DNA of 64,000 bases from Muscardinus avellanarius (taxonomy: Eukaryota; Chordata; Mammalia; Rodentia; Gliridae). Both the position numbers and the translations under genes were made by a program. The first letter of the stretch is position 1. Each line of letters starts with the position of its first letter. A model generated the notes under the pieces. That model was given only the letters and a program-made list of their open reading frames with translations. It did no database searches and was not told the origin of the DNA. The DNA is taken from contig OY726572.1 in NCBI GenBank assembly GCA_963383645.1, positions 71,562,356 through 71,626,355 on the forward strand. The letters run 5' to 3'. Shown piece after piece: positions 32,610 through 44,983 of this stretch.

Positions 32610-33610
32610 CATTACCGGCAAATTCTACTCTCACTGAGGTTTCTAATTTTGGGCTATTCATTTGTCTTGCTTTGTTTAGTTTTCCTTCTGTATAAAAGGG
32701 AAAAATGAGTACTGGATCAAATGATCCACATGGATCCTCCTTTCTGTTTCATGAGTTTCTGGGTTAGGCTAAGAAAATAATTCTAAGTCATAGGCTTTAA
32801 AATAAAAAAATCTTCATAGTTTCTTCTCGAATATAGCTGACAAAAGTGACACTGATTTCACTTATAACATCCTATGCTATCATGTTATTATACTTCAAAG
32901 ATAAGGTATAATGTCTAATGAAGAAGATTTACTGACTATAATTAATACTACACAAGAACCAATTTCAAGAGTGCTGCATCCAAAAACAACACACAGATTA
33001 AAAGCATTTGAACAAAACACTCATAAATATCTCTGAATAATAAATATCATATTTATTATTAAATATTATTTAATATTTAATAATAAATATTATTATTATA
33101 CACAATTATATTACATATTACATAATATGTAATTATGTATGTACATATTACATAATATGTAATTACATAATACATATTATTATGTATTATTATTATACAT
33201 AATATTTATTACCATAAATATCTCTGAAAACGTCAAGACTTTTAATAACTTTTTTTCCACCACTTCGTCTCTCGGAAGCCAGTTAGACACAGCATCTTAA
33301 TTTCGTAAAGTCAAACATGTGTGGGAAATGCTAAATTAAGCACAGTTAAATACATTTCTTATAAGCTTTACTATGATGGTGGAATTGCATATTTCTCTTG
33401 GAAGGAACAACAGGCTTTCCAAACTTACTTGTCCATGGAATTTCTATTTCTTTTATGAATTTTCTTGTATAATTAATGATCCCTGAAACATCTCCAAGGA
33501 AACAGAAAATGTTGAATTGGAGCTAAAAAAACATAAAATAAGATTTTAAAAAATAGCAAATTTGTTATAACTGCTTCAGGAAACTGAAAGAAACATAAAA
33601 TTTTTGTTCT
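32610..33610. other. Unique sequence with an AT palindrome cluster
   Basis: 33040-33215 is almost pure A/T with repeated self-complementary words such as ATTACATATT and AATATGTAAT. The remainder is unrecognised. Confidence 0.6.
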
Positions 33611-33611
33611 C

Positions 33612-33846
33612 TTAATCATGTAACTTTCTTCTTTTTTTTTTTCTTTTTTTTTTTTGGTGGTACTGGGGTTCCTGGAAGCCCTTCTACCTCCGGGCTACAC
33701 TCCCAGACCTATTATATATATTTGGAAACAGGGTCTCTTAAGCCAGCAAGGCTGGCTCCGAACCAGCTCGATCCTCCTGTCTCAGCTCTCAAGCATGGGG
33801 ATTACACGTGTGTGCCAGAACGCCCGGCTTAATCATGCAACTTTCT
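33612..33846 (-). mobile_element. B1-dID SINE with 18-bp TSD
   Basis: TTAATCATGTAACTTTCT at 33612-33629 and TTAATCATGCAACTTTCT at 33829-33846, one mismatch. The body has GGTACTGGGGTTCCTGGAAGC, AAGCCAGCAAGGCTGGCT and CAGAACGCCCGGC. Confidence 0.95.
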
Positions 33847-33849
33847 GAT

Positions 33850-35168
33850 AAAAAAAATTAATTTCCCTGTTCTCTACTACAGATGTAAGCTGACAAAAAT
33901 TAAATAAAAATATGTATATACATGTATACATGCATACTATTATACATTTTAGTTATATATTTTGAAAATATAAACCCTTCCTCAACTGAGCTGTGGATTA
34001 AGCAATTAACTTTCTAAATGTTATGAAAAATATGAGCACCCAATTTGAAAGCTCTCTTTTATGGAAGAATCCATGTTCTTTGAATATTTCATAGGGGTAA
34101 AAGTTGTTGGTAAGAATCATTTTGACTAGGATAAAAATGTTCAGCGTAATATAATCTTCACTATTTTTTCCTCAAGCTACAACTCAGTGCTACAAAGGGC
34201 AGCAGTTATATTCCTCTGTGGATTCTTAGAACGTAGAATGAGAACATTTGGAATTATTTCTTCTGTCACTTGTTCCCAGGAAAACCAGCACAACTTAAGA
34301 TGACGATTCTCCTTTACCTCAATAAGCTAGTAAAGTACAGCTAGATAGAATCTTAAAGTGTCTATAATTTTTCAGTAATAAATAAGAGTCTTTAATTTCA
34401 AACTGTACTTGCTACAAATGTCTACCCTCCCCATCCACTGGCCAAAATCATCACCATGAAGATAACTTATCACTGAACCAAGTACAAAATACTTTCTATG
34501 TGCTCAAGGCCAGAGTAAATAAGAATATCAAAGTGTAAATACACTTTGTTTTTTTTTTTTCTTTCCTCAAAACAATGATGTAGTAAAAGTATTCTTCGTA
34601 TCACATGGCTTAAAATAAATGACTTGCAAAAGAAGAGTAAACAAAGTATGAACAAAATATCTAAGGAAAAAGCAAGAGAGTAGGTGAAACCCTTCACACA
34701 GAAATTTTTGTGTGGTTGCTGGTAAACTGGATTACAGAGAGGTCTGCAAAATACAGTTTAGAGCTTCAGAAATCACAATGAGAGTTTTCTATCATACGGG
34801 TGTCCAAGAGAAGAAATTGTTGCATTTCTTTGCTTTTGCCTAGACTTAGTTTAGACCCATAGATTAGCTTCAGCTTGTGATGTTGGTCTCTGGAAATTAG
34901 AAGTTCTATGTGTATTTAATTAATTCAAGTTTTGGAAGAACCAAAATTTATAACTTAAAAGTAATAGTTTGGTTGGCAAATTTTCTTCCCAGTCTGACAA
35001 AGAGATGCATTATATAATAATAGTATACATAGAGAGAGTAGTATAATCAAACTTCATAAACAGACTGCAGAGCCAAAAGAGATAGTTTTTTGAAGTACAA
35101 AGAGATATACTCAAAATAGAAGATTAGTGGCCTTACAATCTCCCTGACGAAACAAAGAATTGGAGCAT
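33850..35168. other. Unique sequence, nothing recognised
   Basis: About 1.3 kb with no repeat consensus or exon signal identified. Confidence 0.45.
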
Positions 35169-35171
35169 AAG

Positions 35172-35420
35172 AACCTGTAGTAACTCATGCAGTAATTCCA
35201 GTACTTGAGAGACTGAGACAGAAGGATTTTAGGAAGGGACCAGTTCCAGAAACATAGTGAGACCCCATTTCAAAGAAAAAAAAAAAAAGGTATATTATAA
35301 AAAGGTCTGGGGCTATAGCTTAGAGGTAGAAAATACCTATGTTCAATTCCCCATGAAGAAAGAATGAAAGAGAGAGAGAGATGAAAAGAAAGAAAGAAAG
35401 AAAGAGAGAAAGAAAGAGAC
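35172..35420 (+). mobile_element. Old B1-dID SINE with (GAAA)n tail
   Basis: GTACTTGAGAGACTGAGACAG (B1 arm), TAGTGAGACCCCATTTC, then AAAGGTCTGGGGCTATAGC and CAATTCCCCATGAAG (ID arm). The tail has become a GAAA/GAGA microsatellite at about 35367-35420. Confidence 0.82.
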
Positions 35421-37738
35421 ATAAGAACAAAAACAATAAATCCAATATAATCCTTCTCCTAATATCCTTGTCACATTAAAAAATTATGCCTTTCCCGGAC
35501 TTTTATTACAGACAAATAAAATAATAAAATAAATTATAAATAGTTTGCCATGAACCAAAACTCCTTCAATTTATAAAGTACTTATCAAATTTCTAAATAT
35601 AATTTTTCATTATGGCTCTTATCAGAGATACTGCCTGGGAAAGGTGTCATCGATACTATTTCGGATCTGTCATATATAATCTTCTAATCTGCCAACTTTT
35701 TGCAACTAAAAGATGAGATCATGTGCAAGCTGACAAAAGGCGTTGATGAGTCTAGGCTTTCTTGAAGGTTGTGAAAAGTTTAAGTCCCCCTATTGTGCAG
35801 AAGCTCTCTGAATTGGCGTGGCAATTTCTATAATGACAGCTGCTGTCAGGTGAGAGGGTAAATTATTCAGTTCAGGGAATGTTGTCAGTAGATGTAAAAG
35901 GATGCTAGGAATAGAAATGGCCCCAGATATCGGAAAGAGTGACTTTTGTGAATTTATCAAATCTCTCTGGGAATCCTGAATGTTTCATTTTTTCCCCCAG
36001 GTATGCTTTAAAATCACCACTTTTACTGAGGATGACACTTTCTTTACACGGGAAATGAAGAACTTAATCAGATTAACCGAAATAGGAAAAAACCCAGACA
36101 TATCAATTGGGAGATTTTTGTCCCTGACATTTTAAGTCTGAAAATTCCTGGTAGATGTTATTACTACTAATTACTATTATTACTAGTAGTAGTTCAAATA
36201 TCACTATAAATGTAGTACTGCATAATTTTATATCTATACTCATAAATGTCCACAGCTTTCAGTTACTGCTCTCAGTAGTCAATCACAATAATTTGCTATT
36301 CCATTGCAATTTGGATAATTATTTTCTCTAGCAAGACAGGGCCTCAAAAGTAAGGCCCAGCTCTCTTTAGGCACACATAACACGGTGATTTAAGACACTG
36401 GAAGTTACCCAAAATCTTTAGATGGCTTTGATATCCTAGATGAATATTAGAGGGTCAATACCAGCCTTTGCCACTAGTTGGAAGCCTTAGAGGAGTTCTG
36501 GAAAACTTATATAGTTGCTATTTTGTTTCACCTTGTTTCATACAAGATTTTGTTTTCATAGTATATGTTTTTTAAAATATCTCGATTTCTTGTCTGGTTT
36601 TCAAAATTGGAGACTTCACTAAAAAAGAAAATTTTCATCTTCTAAGATAAAGTAGGATGTATGGGAACACAAGGTCCGCATTCAAACATGGCCCAAGTGA
36701 GCCTTAAAGGACTAACCGTGGCATTTGGACATGGCGTCTGAGCACCATATTTCTCTGTCTGGCTTCACGTGTTGAGAGTATGTATGCCCTCGTCTTCATA
36801 AAATTCTGCATCTAAAAATTTTATAAGTCAATGAGGGGATTCAAGTAGCAACAAGTTCTTACAGGTAAGAAAAATAATACAATTGTCCATCCCTAATTGG
36901 TATCTATAGAGTATTTAGAAAGTTACCTGGAATCGTGAAGCCTAACAATAAAAAATGAGTGAGACCTCTTAGCATTGTTTTTTTTTAACTTTCTTTGCAA
37001 GGAGTTCCCTCAAAGAGATGCTGACAACCATAAAGAAAGAGATTATTAGGAGAAAAATGGATACATTATTGGAATTAGAGAAATTATTTGAAGAGAAATG
37101 GACACATTCATCAATGTCAACCAGTAGGGCCCACACAAATGTTAAGTTGTATAACGTTCTCTGACTCCTGGAAATGAACGGTGCACGGTAAACAATGAAA
37201 GGGAATTATCTCCTGAAGGATCCCACTATCACTGTTGGAAGAATAGCACATATAACTTGATACTGAGCCCCAGTACTTGGTCTGCTTGGTGTTGAAGTCA
37301 GGCAGTAAGGCCTCACTTAAAGACAGGGACCCAGGGATTCACCGTTGCTGTGAGGGTAAAAATGGGGTACAAACCTAAGGCTGAGCTAAACCAGGCAGCC
37401 ATAATAATTGTGTGTTTCTAGAACGATGACCTAGAATGAGGGTTCAGCAAATGCACCTGATGGCTTTAGTCTAAGGACAAATCCTGTAAGCTGTGGGAAA
37501 TATGTAGAAGAGAAAGTTAAAAAGAGAAATTTGGTTCAGAGGCAGTGGACATTTTACACAGGAGACCACAGTTTGGGTACAGGTGGTACATGGCAATTTC
37601 CTTCTGTCCAGGAACTTCATGCTTCAAAGGTTCTTCTATAAGTTTAACAATCACACTGTTCTTCTAAGGAACTCTAAACTCTAGATAACACTGATAGTTT
37701 GTGTAGCAATTTGAGATAGAGTGCATTTTACCTTTTTC
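35421..37738. other. Longest feature-poor stretch of the window
   Basis: About 2.3 kb without a recognised repeat. Composition is less extreme than its surroundings, and no exon-like ORF or splice pair stands out. It could hold conserved non-coding elements, which a single sequence cannot show. Confidence 0.45.
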
Positions 37739-37742
37739 TTTT

Positions 37743-37958
37743 GTGTGTGTGTGTGTGTGTGGAATTGGGGATGGAACCCAGGGGCATTCTACCTCTGAGC
37801 TACACCTCCAGCCTATTTTTTTATTCTTTATTTTGAAACAGGGTCTCTCTGAGTTGCAAAGGGCCTCACTAAGTAGCTGAGGCTCTCCACAAATTGTGAT
37901 CCTCTTGTTTCAGCCTCCCAAATGCTGGGATTATAAGTGAGCACCACTATGCCCAGCT
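37743..37958 (-). mobile_element. B1-dID SINE with (GT)n end
   Basis: (GT)n at 37743-37760, then GGAATTGGGGATGGAACCC, CTACCTCTGAGCTACACC, TTTATTCTTTATTTTGAAAC, CCTCCCAAATGCTGGGATTA. AT-linker subfamily. Confidence 0.92.
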
Positions 37959-38451
37959 CACCTAATTTCCATATCACAGAGTAAGTCACTATAGCATCCT
38001 AGGCCTGAATGCAAGCATCAGTTTAATTATCTTTTTACCATACTTGAAATGATCTGAAATTCATGAAGGTCAGGGTCAGGCCTGCAGATCTGAACATTAA
38101 ATCATGAAGTGTAGGTCACCCTTTATTTTTATGGGCATCTGAAAATGTAATGAACCAAAGAGAGCACCTCCTTAAAAAAATCCACATTTAATATAGACAT
38201 CCTGGAAGCAACAGAGAACAGAAACACATAGTATCATCTAGATAGGTGTGAACTTCACTTCCTTGTACATAGTAAATATAATATTAGTATAATATTACTA
38301 CCTACTGGTAGGGTTGCTAAAAAGCACTTGCATACTTCTAAGCATGTAAAATGTTTAGAAGTAACTCTTCACTACATAAATGATGATGATAATGCCAACG
38401 GCTAAATGGATGGTATTGGATGCAAACCAACTTTGGAAAACTTCATATAGT

Positions 38452-38453
<2 letters not shown>

Positions 38454-38500
<47 letters not shown>

Positions 38501-38880
38501 TTAAACTGGTGGCATTATAGTAGTCTCACATCATAATGTGGATCATATTGACAATGGCATATATTCACAAAGTTCTTGGTGCCCTCCCCCTACCATCTTT
38601 CCATTTTCTACCCTCCCAATACCGAGTGTCCAGGTTAAAAATGTTATGTTCACATGTATACACATAGTCTCAGGTAACATTTCCATTAATGAACCTTCTA
38701 CCTCCCTTACCCTCCCTGGCTCCATTAAAGATTTCCTCTACTATCTGGAGTCCCTCTGGTATCACAAATACTCCGAAGCTTGAGCATATTAGAAAAAACA
38801 TATGTCCATTCTCTTTCTGTGCTTGTGCTTGGCTAATCTCGGTTAACATAATGTTTTCCAGCTCTTTCCATCTTCTTACA
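38454..38880 (-). mobile_element. L1 3' segment, minus strand, of a twin-primed L1
   Basis: Read on the minus strand, it starts within the ORF2 end (AGATGGAAAGAGCTGGAAAA, CATTATGTTAACCGAG, GGACATATGTTTTTTC) and runs through the 3' UTR, with GGTAGGGGGAGGGC, to a tail replaced by (TA)n at 38454-38497. It pairs with the inverted segment at 38881-39408. Confidence 0.85.
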
Positions 38881-39408
38881 AATGCTAGCAAAACAAATAA
38901 CCAAGTCAAGAAATGGGCAACTGAATTGAATAGACAGTTCACAAAAGAAGAGATACAAATGGTCAATAGATACAGGAAGAAATGTTCAACATCATTAGTA
39001 ATCAGGTAGATGCAAATCAAAACTGCATTGAGATTCCATCTAACTCCAATGAGAATGGCAAGCATAAAGAAGTCAAATAACAACAGTCGTTGGTGAGGAT
39101 GTGGGGAAACAGGACTCTTCTACACTGTTTGTGGGAGTACAAGCCAGTTCAGCCATTATGGAGATAAGTGTGGAGATTCCTTAGAAAACTGGGAATGGCG
39201 CCACGATAGGATCCGGCTATATTGCTACTGAGTTGAAATCAGAGAACTACAGTAACATATGCATACCCAGGTTCATGGAAGCACAATTCACAATAGCCAA
39301 ACTATGGAACAAATCTAGGTGTCCATCAAGAGATGAGTGGATTAATAAATTATGGGAAATACACACAATCGAATTCTACTCATCAATAAAGAAGAACAAA
39401 ATTACAGT
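38881..39408 (+). mobile_element. L1 ORF2 3' segment, inverted relative to its partner
   Basis: Plus-strand L1 ORF2 text: AAGAAATGGGCAACTGAATTG, ATGCAAATCAAAACTGCATTG, GGTGAGGATGTGGGGAAAC, CAATAGCCAAACTATGGAAC, GAATTCTACTCATCAATAAAG. It stops about 10-12 consensus bases before the point where the minus-strand partner begins. Frameshifts and stops make it non-coding. Confidence 0.88.
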
Positions 39409-39439
39409 AAGGCACTTTGAAGACTGGACTCTAGCAATT

Positions 39440-40087
39440 GTTCTAGTTGTTGTATCAGGCCAAGTAGACGCATGGCTTCTCCCAGCCAACTTCTGTCTGT
39501 CCTTCTAGCTCCAGGTTAAAGCCACTTACTCTAGTGGTCTTCCCTTATGCCCTAAGTTGACTCAGGTCTTCTGGCTTTTTGTGTGCCCAAGATATTCTCT
39601 CATTCCCTTATCATAGTGAGGAGATAGAAAGGAAATAGGCAGAAATAGGGAAAAGGCCTTGGTAGAAAAAAGCTAATTTCCTGAGTTTCCTGAGGGGCGA
39701 CAAATGCCTGAAACTCCAAAGGCTCAGGAGATAAGAAGGCCAGAGCTTCACAAAGCCATCCTGAGTTTCCTAATCAACAAACCCACTGAGCAAGTCTGGC
39801 ATTCCTGAAAGGAGACCCTTCAAAGAACTTGCAAATGTCCTATGCAAATTCTCCTTGAAATCTCAAAACCTGAAGGCAATTGGCTTGGGCTACTCTCAAG
39901 TATTGTCCTGAAGGCAGCTGCTGGACCCAGAGTTCCAGCCCCTTTGGGGGTGTTCGGCCACCCTTGCCCCATTCCCTGCTGCTTCCAATAAACCTTTTAC
40001 TTCCCTTCCTGAGGTCTGCGGGTGTCATTCTTCGCACACTGTAGACAAGAACTCGCCGGGTTTTCTCTCAAAAAACCCCCGTTTCAA
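39440..40087 (+). mobile_element. Solo-LTR-like element (ERV1-type)
   Basis: Begins near TGTTGTATCAGGCC (the start is uncertain by some 10 bases) and ends CCCCCGTTTCA. Contains AATAAA at 39987-39992, followed by a U5-like stretch (CTGCGGGTGTCATTCTTCGC). The order is typical of gammaretrovirus-like LTRs. No internal viral sequence or second LTR in the window. I could not confirm a 4-6 bp TSD. Confidence 0.65.
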
Positions 40088-42320
40088 TAGCACAATTTGT
40101 GATTCATCTTGAGGAATGTCTGAATTCTGAGCTCTCTCTTAATCAGCTGCAAACTCTATGGAAGCCAAAGTGACTTCAACTTATGCCCCACATCAAGCAG
40201 AGCACTGTGGATACAGGAGTGCCCAATGAATACTCATCAAGTAATTAAATCTGTCATCCTAGTACACGTCACCATAAGCAAATCCTTCTGCCACATAACT
40301 AGCACTATTCAAAACCAGTGTGATAATTTTCCAACTATAATTTTATATGAAATTATTATGAATTAAAAGGCTGTTGTATTATATAATTTCAGAATGAATT
40401 TGAGAGACACATAACTAACCATATTTGGAAATCAGAAGGCTGACTTCTGATTCATTAGAAGGAGTAAAAATTTTTCAGACATGAAATAAAACAATGTATA
40501 CATGCAGCATATTAACGATATTCAGTTGTTCATCAGATGGGCAGCTGTTTGAATTTCTTATCCTACACTTGGGAAATGCCATGGTAAACATGATAATAAA
40601 TACAGTCCTTTGTTTCCATGAATGTTCAAGGAAGGAGGAGAAGAAACAAAAGCATAAGAAACCAAGCAGATAAGATAATATCAGATATCAGAAAGTAGCA
40701 TGGAAGAAAATGACATTGGGCAGTGGGACGCAGAGAACTTGGAGCCAGTGATTCGGGCTCTTTCCAAATTAGATGGTCGCGGATGACTTTCTAAGCAAAT
40801 GGCTTTTTGTGTCAGATATAAACAGTGAGAGTGGAGAGCACAGCGAAGATCTAGGGAAACACTATTTCAGGCAAAATATGTGGCAGGAGTAAAGACTCTA
40901 AGAAGAAAGGGTGTTTGGCAAGCAAAGGAGACCTGAAAAAACATGAGGAAGAGTGGAGTGACAGGCAGACAAGAAGGAAGGGTCAGACTCTGTGTTCTGA
41001 AGACAGAGGCAATTTGAATGTTACTGTGATTCCACTGGAAATTCATAGATTTTGTCAGCAAATTTCAGTTATAAAAAATAATCGCTAATGCAAGCAGAAC
41101 ACACCCATTCTGTTATGAATGCTGATTGAACACAGTGTGTGTATGTTTGTGTGTGTGTGAACTTTTTACACCATTCATAGTGACGTTGTTAGAAACTGTG
41201 TCTCTTTTTCAATACTACATAAAAATAATTCTGGCTGAACATTTCAGTCTAATTGTTCTCTATTCTACAACATCTTCTAAATGATTTTGTTGACAGATCA
41301 ATAAATCAGTCTTAATTAAAGCAGGGTAGGTCACATTTCACATCAAAGACAGCTAATTTAATCTGGGAGCCCAAATTACCAAAGTATGGAAAAATCTTCT
41401 ATACTAACCCCAGTGTACATGACACCAACACTCAAGTCATCTTACAGAGGCAGCAAAGTCATCCATGAGTCATTGCTCCCGGACATCCCTGCAGAGACCA
41501 AAAACATTCCACACAAAAAAAGGAGCAAACCATTCCCCCCTTTGTTTGCAAGCAATTGAAATTCAGATTGAGAAACTAAGAAAGTTTTATTTTTTTCTGA
41601 TTTCATTTTGTTTTCTTACCAAAAAATAAAAGAACTATAGGACACAGAAGTTGCCTTTAGCTCACTTTGTAGCATGTCATCAGAATGAGGATATAATTGA
41701 TGCTGACTCTCAACCGGCCTGTGACTTATTGTCCACAGCAGAGTTGAGCTCACAGCATTTGGCCATTTGTTATACATTCATATGAAGCTTCCCAAGTATG
41801 TCTCCTTGATGTCTCATTATGTTATTATCTTCAAATGCATGTAACAATTACTGACAATGCTGGGTGGATATTTTTCCACGTTTTTAGATTCTTCTCAACA
41901 TTTGCAACTCATAAGCCAACTATATACTATATATAAATAATAAGTCCTAAATTTTTTTCTGTCTCAGTAAAATTGTCTTGTATATTCTGTTCTTTACTAG
42001 GTTGTCGTGAATTAAGAGTTGTATAAAGAAAAGTGATTTATTTTAAGGAATATAGTAGGGAGCACAAACAACCTATTACATGCAACATATGAGAACTGGG
42101 TGCTATAGAGATCTAGCCTGTTCCTCCTCCCTTTCTGTTATAATAATCATAATGCAATAATAAACATGAAAAGTCTCTTCTCATGAGGTAAAGCAAAATA
42201 TTTTGACAGATAAAAATAATTATCATGTGTAGAAGGAATCCTTTCCATACACAAGACCCCAGGCTGAGTAGGGTTTCAGGGTAGCTGTGAAGATTGTAGC
42301 AAAATATTTATTTCTGTGAA
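40088..42320. other. Mostly unique; possible ancient repeat near 40590-41050
   Basis: Phrases such as CTATTTCAGGCAAAATATG and GGCAGGAGTAAAGACTC recall a widespread old mammalian repeat, but I cannot assign a family. The rest is unrecognised. Confidence 0.35.
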
Positions 42321-42324
42321 AGTA

Positions 42325-42582
42325 AAAAGAAAATGTTTGTAAGCCAGGCGTGGTGGCGTACGCTTGTAATCCCAGCATTCGGGAGGTGAGACCAGAGGAT
42401 TGTGGTTCGATGACAGCCTCAGCTACTTAGTGAGGCCCTTTGCAACTTAGTGAGACCTGGTTTCAAAATAAGGAATAAAAAAATAGGGCAGGGGGTGTAG
42501 CTTGGAGGTCAAATGCCCCTGGGTTCCATCCCCAGACCCGCAAAAAAAAAAAAAAAAAAAAAACGAAAAGAAAATGTTTGTA
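42325..42582 (+). mobile_element. B1-dID SINE with perfect 17-bp TSD
   Basis: AAAAGAAAATGTTTGTA at 42325-42341 and 42566-42582. The body starts GCCAGGCGTGGTGGCGTACGC and ends GTTCCATCCCCAGACCCGC plus an A-run. Few changes, so probably one of the younger AT-linker copies. Confidence 0.96.
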
Positions 42583-43264
42583 GAGGAAAATGTTGGCCCA
42601 GTGTGGAAGAAGGGGTTGTGGTGGCCACAATCATTTCAGAAGTAATGAGGTTAGGTTATTTGGAGAAGGAGTTGAGTCAGAAGATTTGGGAAAAACAACT
42701 GCTTGGGATTGCCAATATGGGAAGTAGAAGAGCAGAAGAGCAGAGGTTTAGATCAGAAAATGAGGTCATAAGCAAGTTAATAATTTTTCAGAAATGCTGA
42801 CGTGAAGAGAAGTTTTGAAGTGAGGTATAAAAGTATTTAGTCTGTGTTATATGCCAAATAGCTATAGTTGGGGTGAATTAACCCAGTTAATTCACTATTT
42901 GTGCCACACAGGTAAATACACTGAATTATAAATATAGCAGCAAGTTATAGGATGTCAATGATTCTGTGATTTAGTACTAATTTACAAGTATTCCATTGTT
43001 CCCAGAGGGAATTTTACCACATTTCTAATCTCCACTCAGCCTTCTGTATCCCTCCTGCTGAGCAATATGTTCAACCTCTCCTACAGCAGCGAATTCTTCT
43101 CCCCATGGTCCCCATCCATTTCAATTTCTTATGGAACTTAAGACTTCAGGTGTCTAAGTGTCAAAATTACAAAAGAATTATTGGTGAAAAAACCCTGCAC
43201 ATTTTTGAGAGTGTTGTCTACAGCAGAATACTCAGGTAAATTGCACATTAAAAGATACAGATGC
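42583..43264. other. Unique sequence, nothing recognised
   Basis: No feature recognised. The ORF at 42513-42800 begins inside the SINE and has no recognisable protein. Confidence 0.45.
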
Positions 43265-43266
43265 CC

Positions 43267-43480
43267 AAGCAGGGCATGGTGTTACACACCTGTAATCCTA
43301 GTACTTGGGAGGCTGAGACAGAAGAATTACAGGTTTGAGGACAGCCTTAGCAATTTTAGGGAGAACATTAGTAACCCTACAAGACTCTGTTTCTAAAAAA
43401 AATATTAATAAAGGGCCTGCAGTGTAGTTCAATGGCAAAATATCCTTGGGTTCAATCTCTAGTACCATAAAATAAAATTA
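43267..43480 (+). mobile_element. B1-dID SINE, diverged
   Basis: GGGCATGGTGTTACACACCTG, ACTTGGGAGGCTGAGACAG, GTGTAGTTCAATGGCAAAA, TTGGGTTCAATCTCTAGTACC. Confidence 0.9.
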
Positions 43481-44680
43481 AAAAATATACTGATGACCAG
43501 GCTCCATGCTAAACAATAATCAGGATGCCCAGGAAATGAGAACTACTGGGTACTGGTGTTTAGGGAAATTTCCAGGTGATTTTAATGCAGAGTCCTATCA
43601 ACCACAGTTTTATCACTTAGCTGGCACTGAGAAACGTAGTATGGTTGAGCAGCTTTTGTGTGGAAGAAAAAATAAACTCACCATTATAATACTAGTCAAA
43701 CTGCAAAAGTGCAAAAATTGCAATTATAACTTTTTTTGCAATGGCAAGGTCAATGTCCTTTAAATCATGGATTATATTTTAGATCTAGGTATTGCCAACA
43801 ATGGTATAATATAAATATAGTTCATTTGTTGGAACACTCAAATATGTCATCAACCAGACCAGTTAGTTACCTGCATATAATTTATTGAGTGAAAAAAAAA
43901 AAGCCAGGGTTGTAGTGAACTGTAGTTTTCTTATGTGATTTTTCTAAAAGGCATAAAAGGCAACAACAACAACAACAACAAAAAACCAATTACATTGAAA
44001 CAATGCCCTGACCTCAATAATCACACATTGAAAACACTTTTATCTGGGAAAAGCCATTAAGAAAAACTGTGAACAAGGTGAAAACAGCATTTGTGTGTTT
44101 TGTATAATAGTACCTCAGCAGGACCACAATTGTAAAGCCCTGTTAAATCTACTTCACATTCTACAGTTCTTGCTTATTCTCAGAGTAATTCTTTGACTTC
44201 TGGGTTCAAAATTTTTCTTCCTGACCCAAAATACAGTCACAGAGCCAGCTGCCAAGCTTTTCTGAACATTACATTTTTCACTGGGATGTGTTAGACACTG
44301 CATAAATACATTACTAATACACCAAGATCTATTTTATTTACAGAAAGAATTACTAATGTTGTTGACAATTTCTGGCAGGCCAAGGGATTGGCGAGACATT
44401 CGAAGGAGAAACCAACAGCAAAATAGCTGTAGCTTGTCTGTTATCACCCCTGGGCCCGTGTTGCCCTCATCTCAACCCACTGGAAATCTCTGCTTCTTAT
44501 CTCACAGTTACACAAAACCCTTCCTTTTTTTTTTTTTTTTTTTTTTTAGAAACTGTTTCCAGAAATTCCCCTTTTTCCTGTTTTCTTCTGCCCTCTTCTC
44601 AAAAATTTCTCCTTAGCTAAGTAAGCTCTGGAAAGAATAAAATCTTTTAAAATAAATTAAAACTCTTGGTAAAAGTCACA
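43481..44680. other. Unique sequence with (CAA)n and a T-run
   Basis: (CAA)n at about 43962-43982 and a T-run at about 44525-44547. No other feature recognised. Confidence 0.5.
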
Positions 44681-44944
44681 ATGCAACTTTTATCATTCAT
44701 TTATTATTGTTGTTGTTGTTGTTGTTACTATTATTGCGGTACTGGGATGAAACCCAGGGGCATTCTACCTCCAAGTTACACCCCCAGCCATATTTTTATT
44801 CTTTATTCTGAAACATGGGTTCACTGAGTTGCAAAGGGCCTCACTAAGTACCTGAGGCTGTCTGCAAACTGATATCCTCCTGTTTAGCCTCCCAAATGCT
44901 GGGATTACAAGTGTGCGCCACCATAAGCAGCTCTTCAAAGCAAC

Positions 44945-44946
<2 letters not shown>
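44681..44946 (-). mobile_element. B1-dID SINE with (TTG)n, first of two at one site
   Basis: Left target copy ATGCAACTTTTA at 44681-44692. The body at about 44701-44932 has (TTG)n, GCGGTACTGGGATGAAACCC and AAATGCTGGGATTACAAG. The middle target copy AAAGCAACTT is at 44937-44946. Confidence 0.9.

Positions 44947-44983
<37 letters not shown>

Noticed and set aside
38670..39083. 137-aa minus-strand ORF
   Set aside because: It runs across the joint of the twin-primed L1, mixing sense and antisense L1 sequence; not a protein.
39233..39508. 91-aa plus-strand ORF
   Set aside because: A surviving scrap of L1 ORF2 that then reads into flanking and LTR sequence.
39440..40087. LTR TSD at the edges
   Set aside because: Several short matches (TAGC, CAAT) exist near both ends, but none sits exactly outside TG...CA, so no TSD is claimed.
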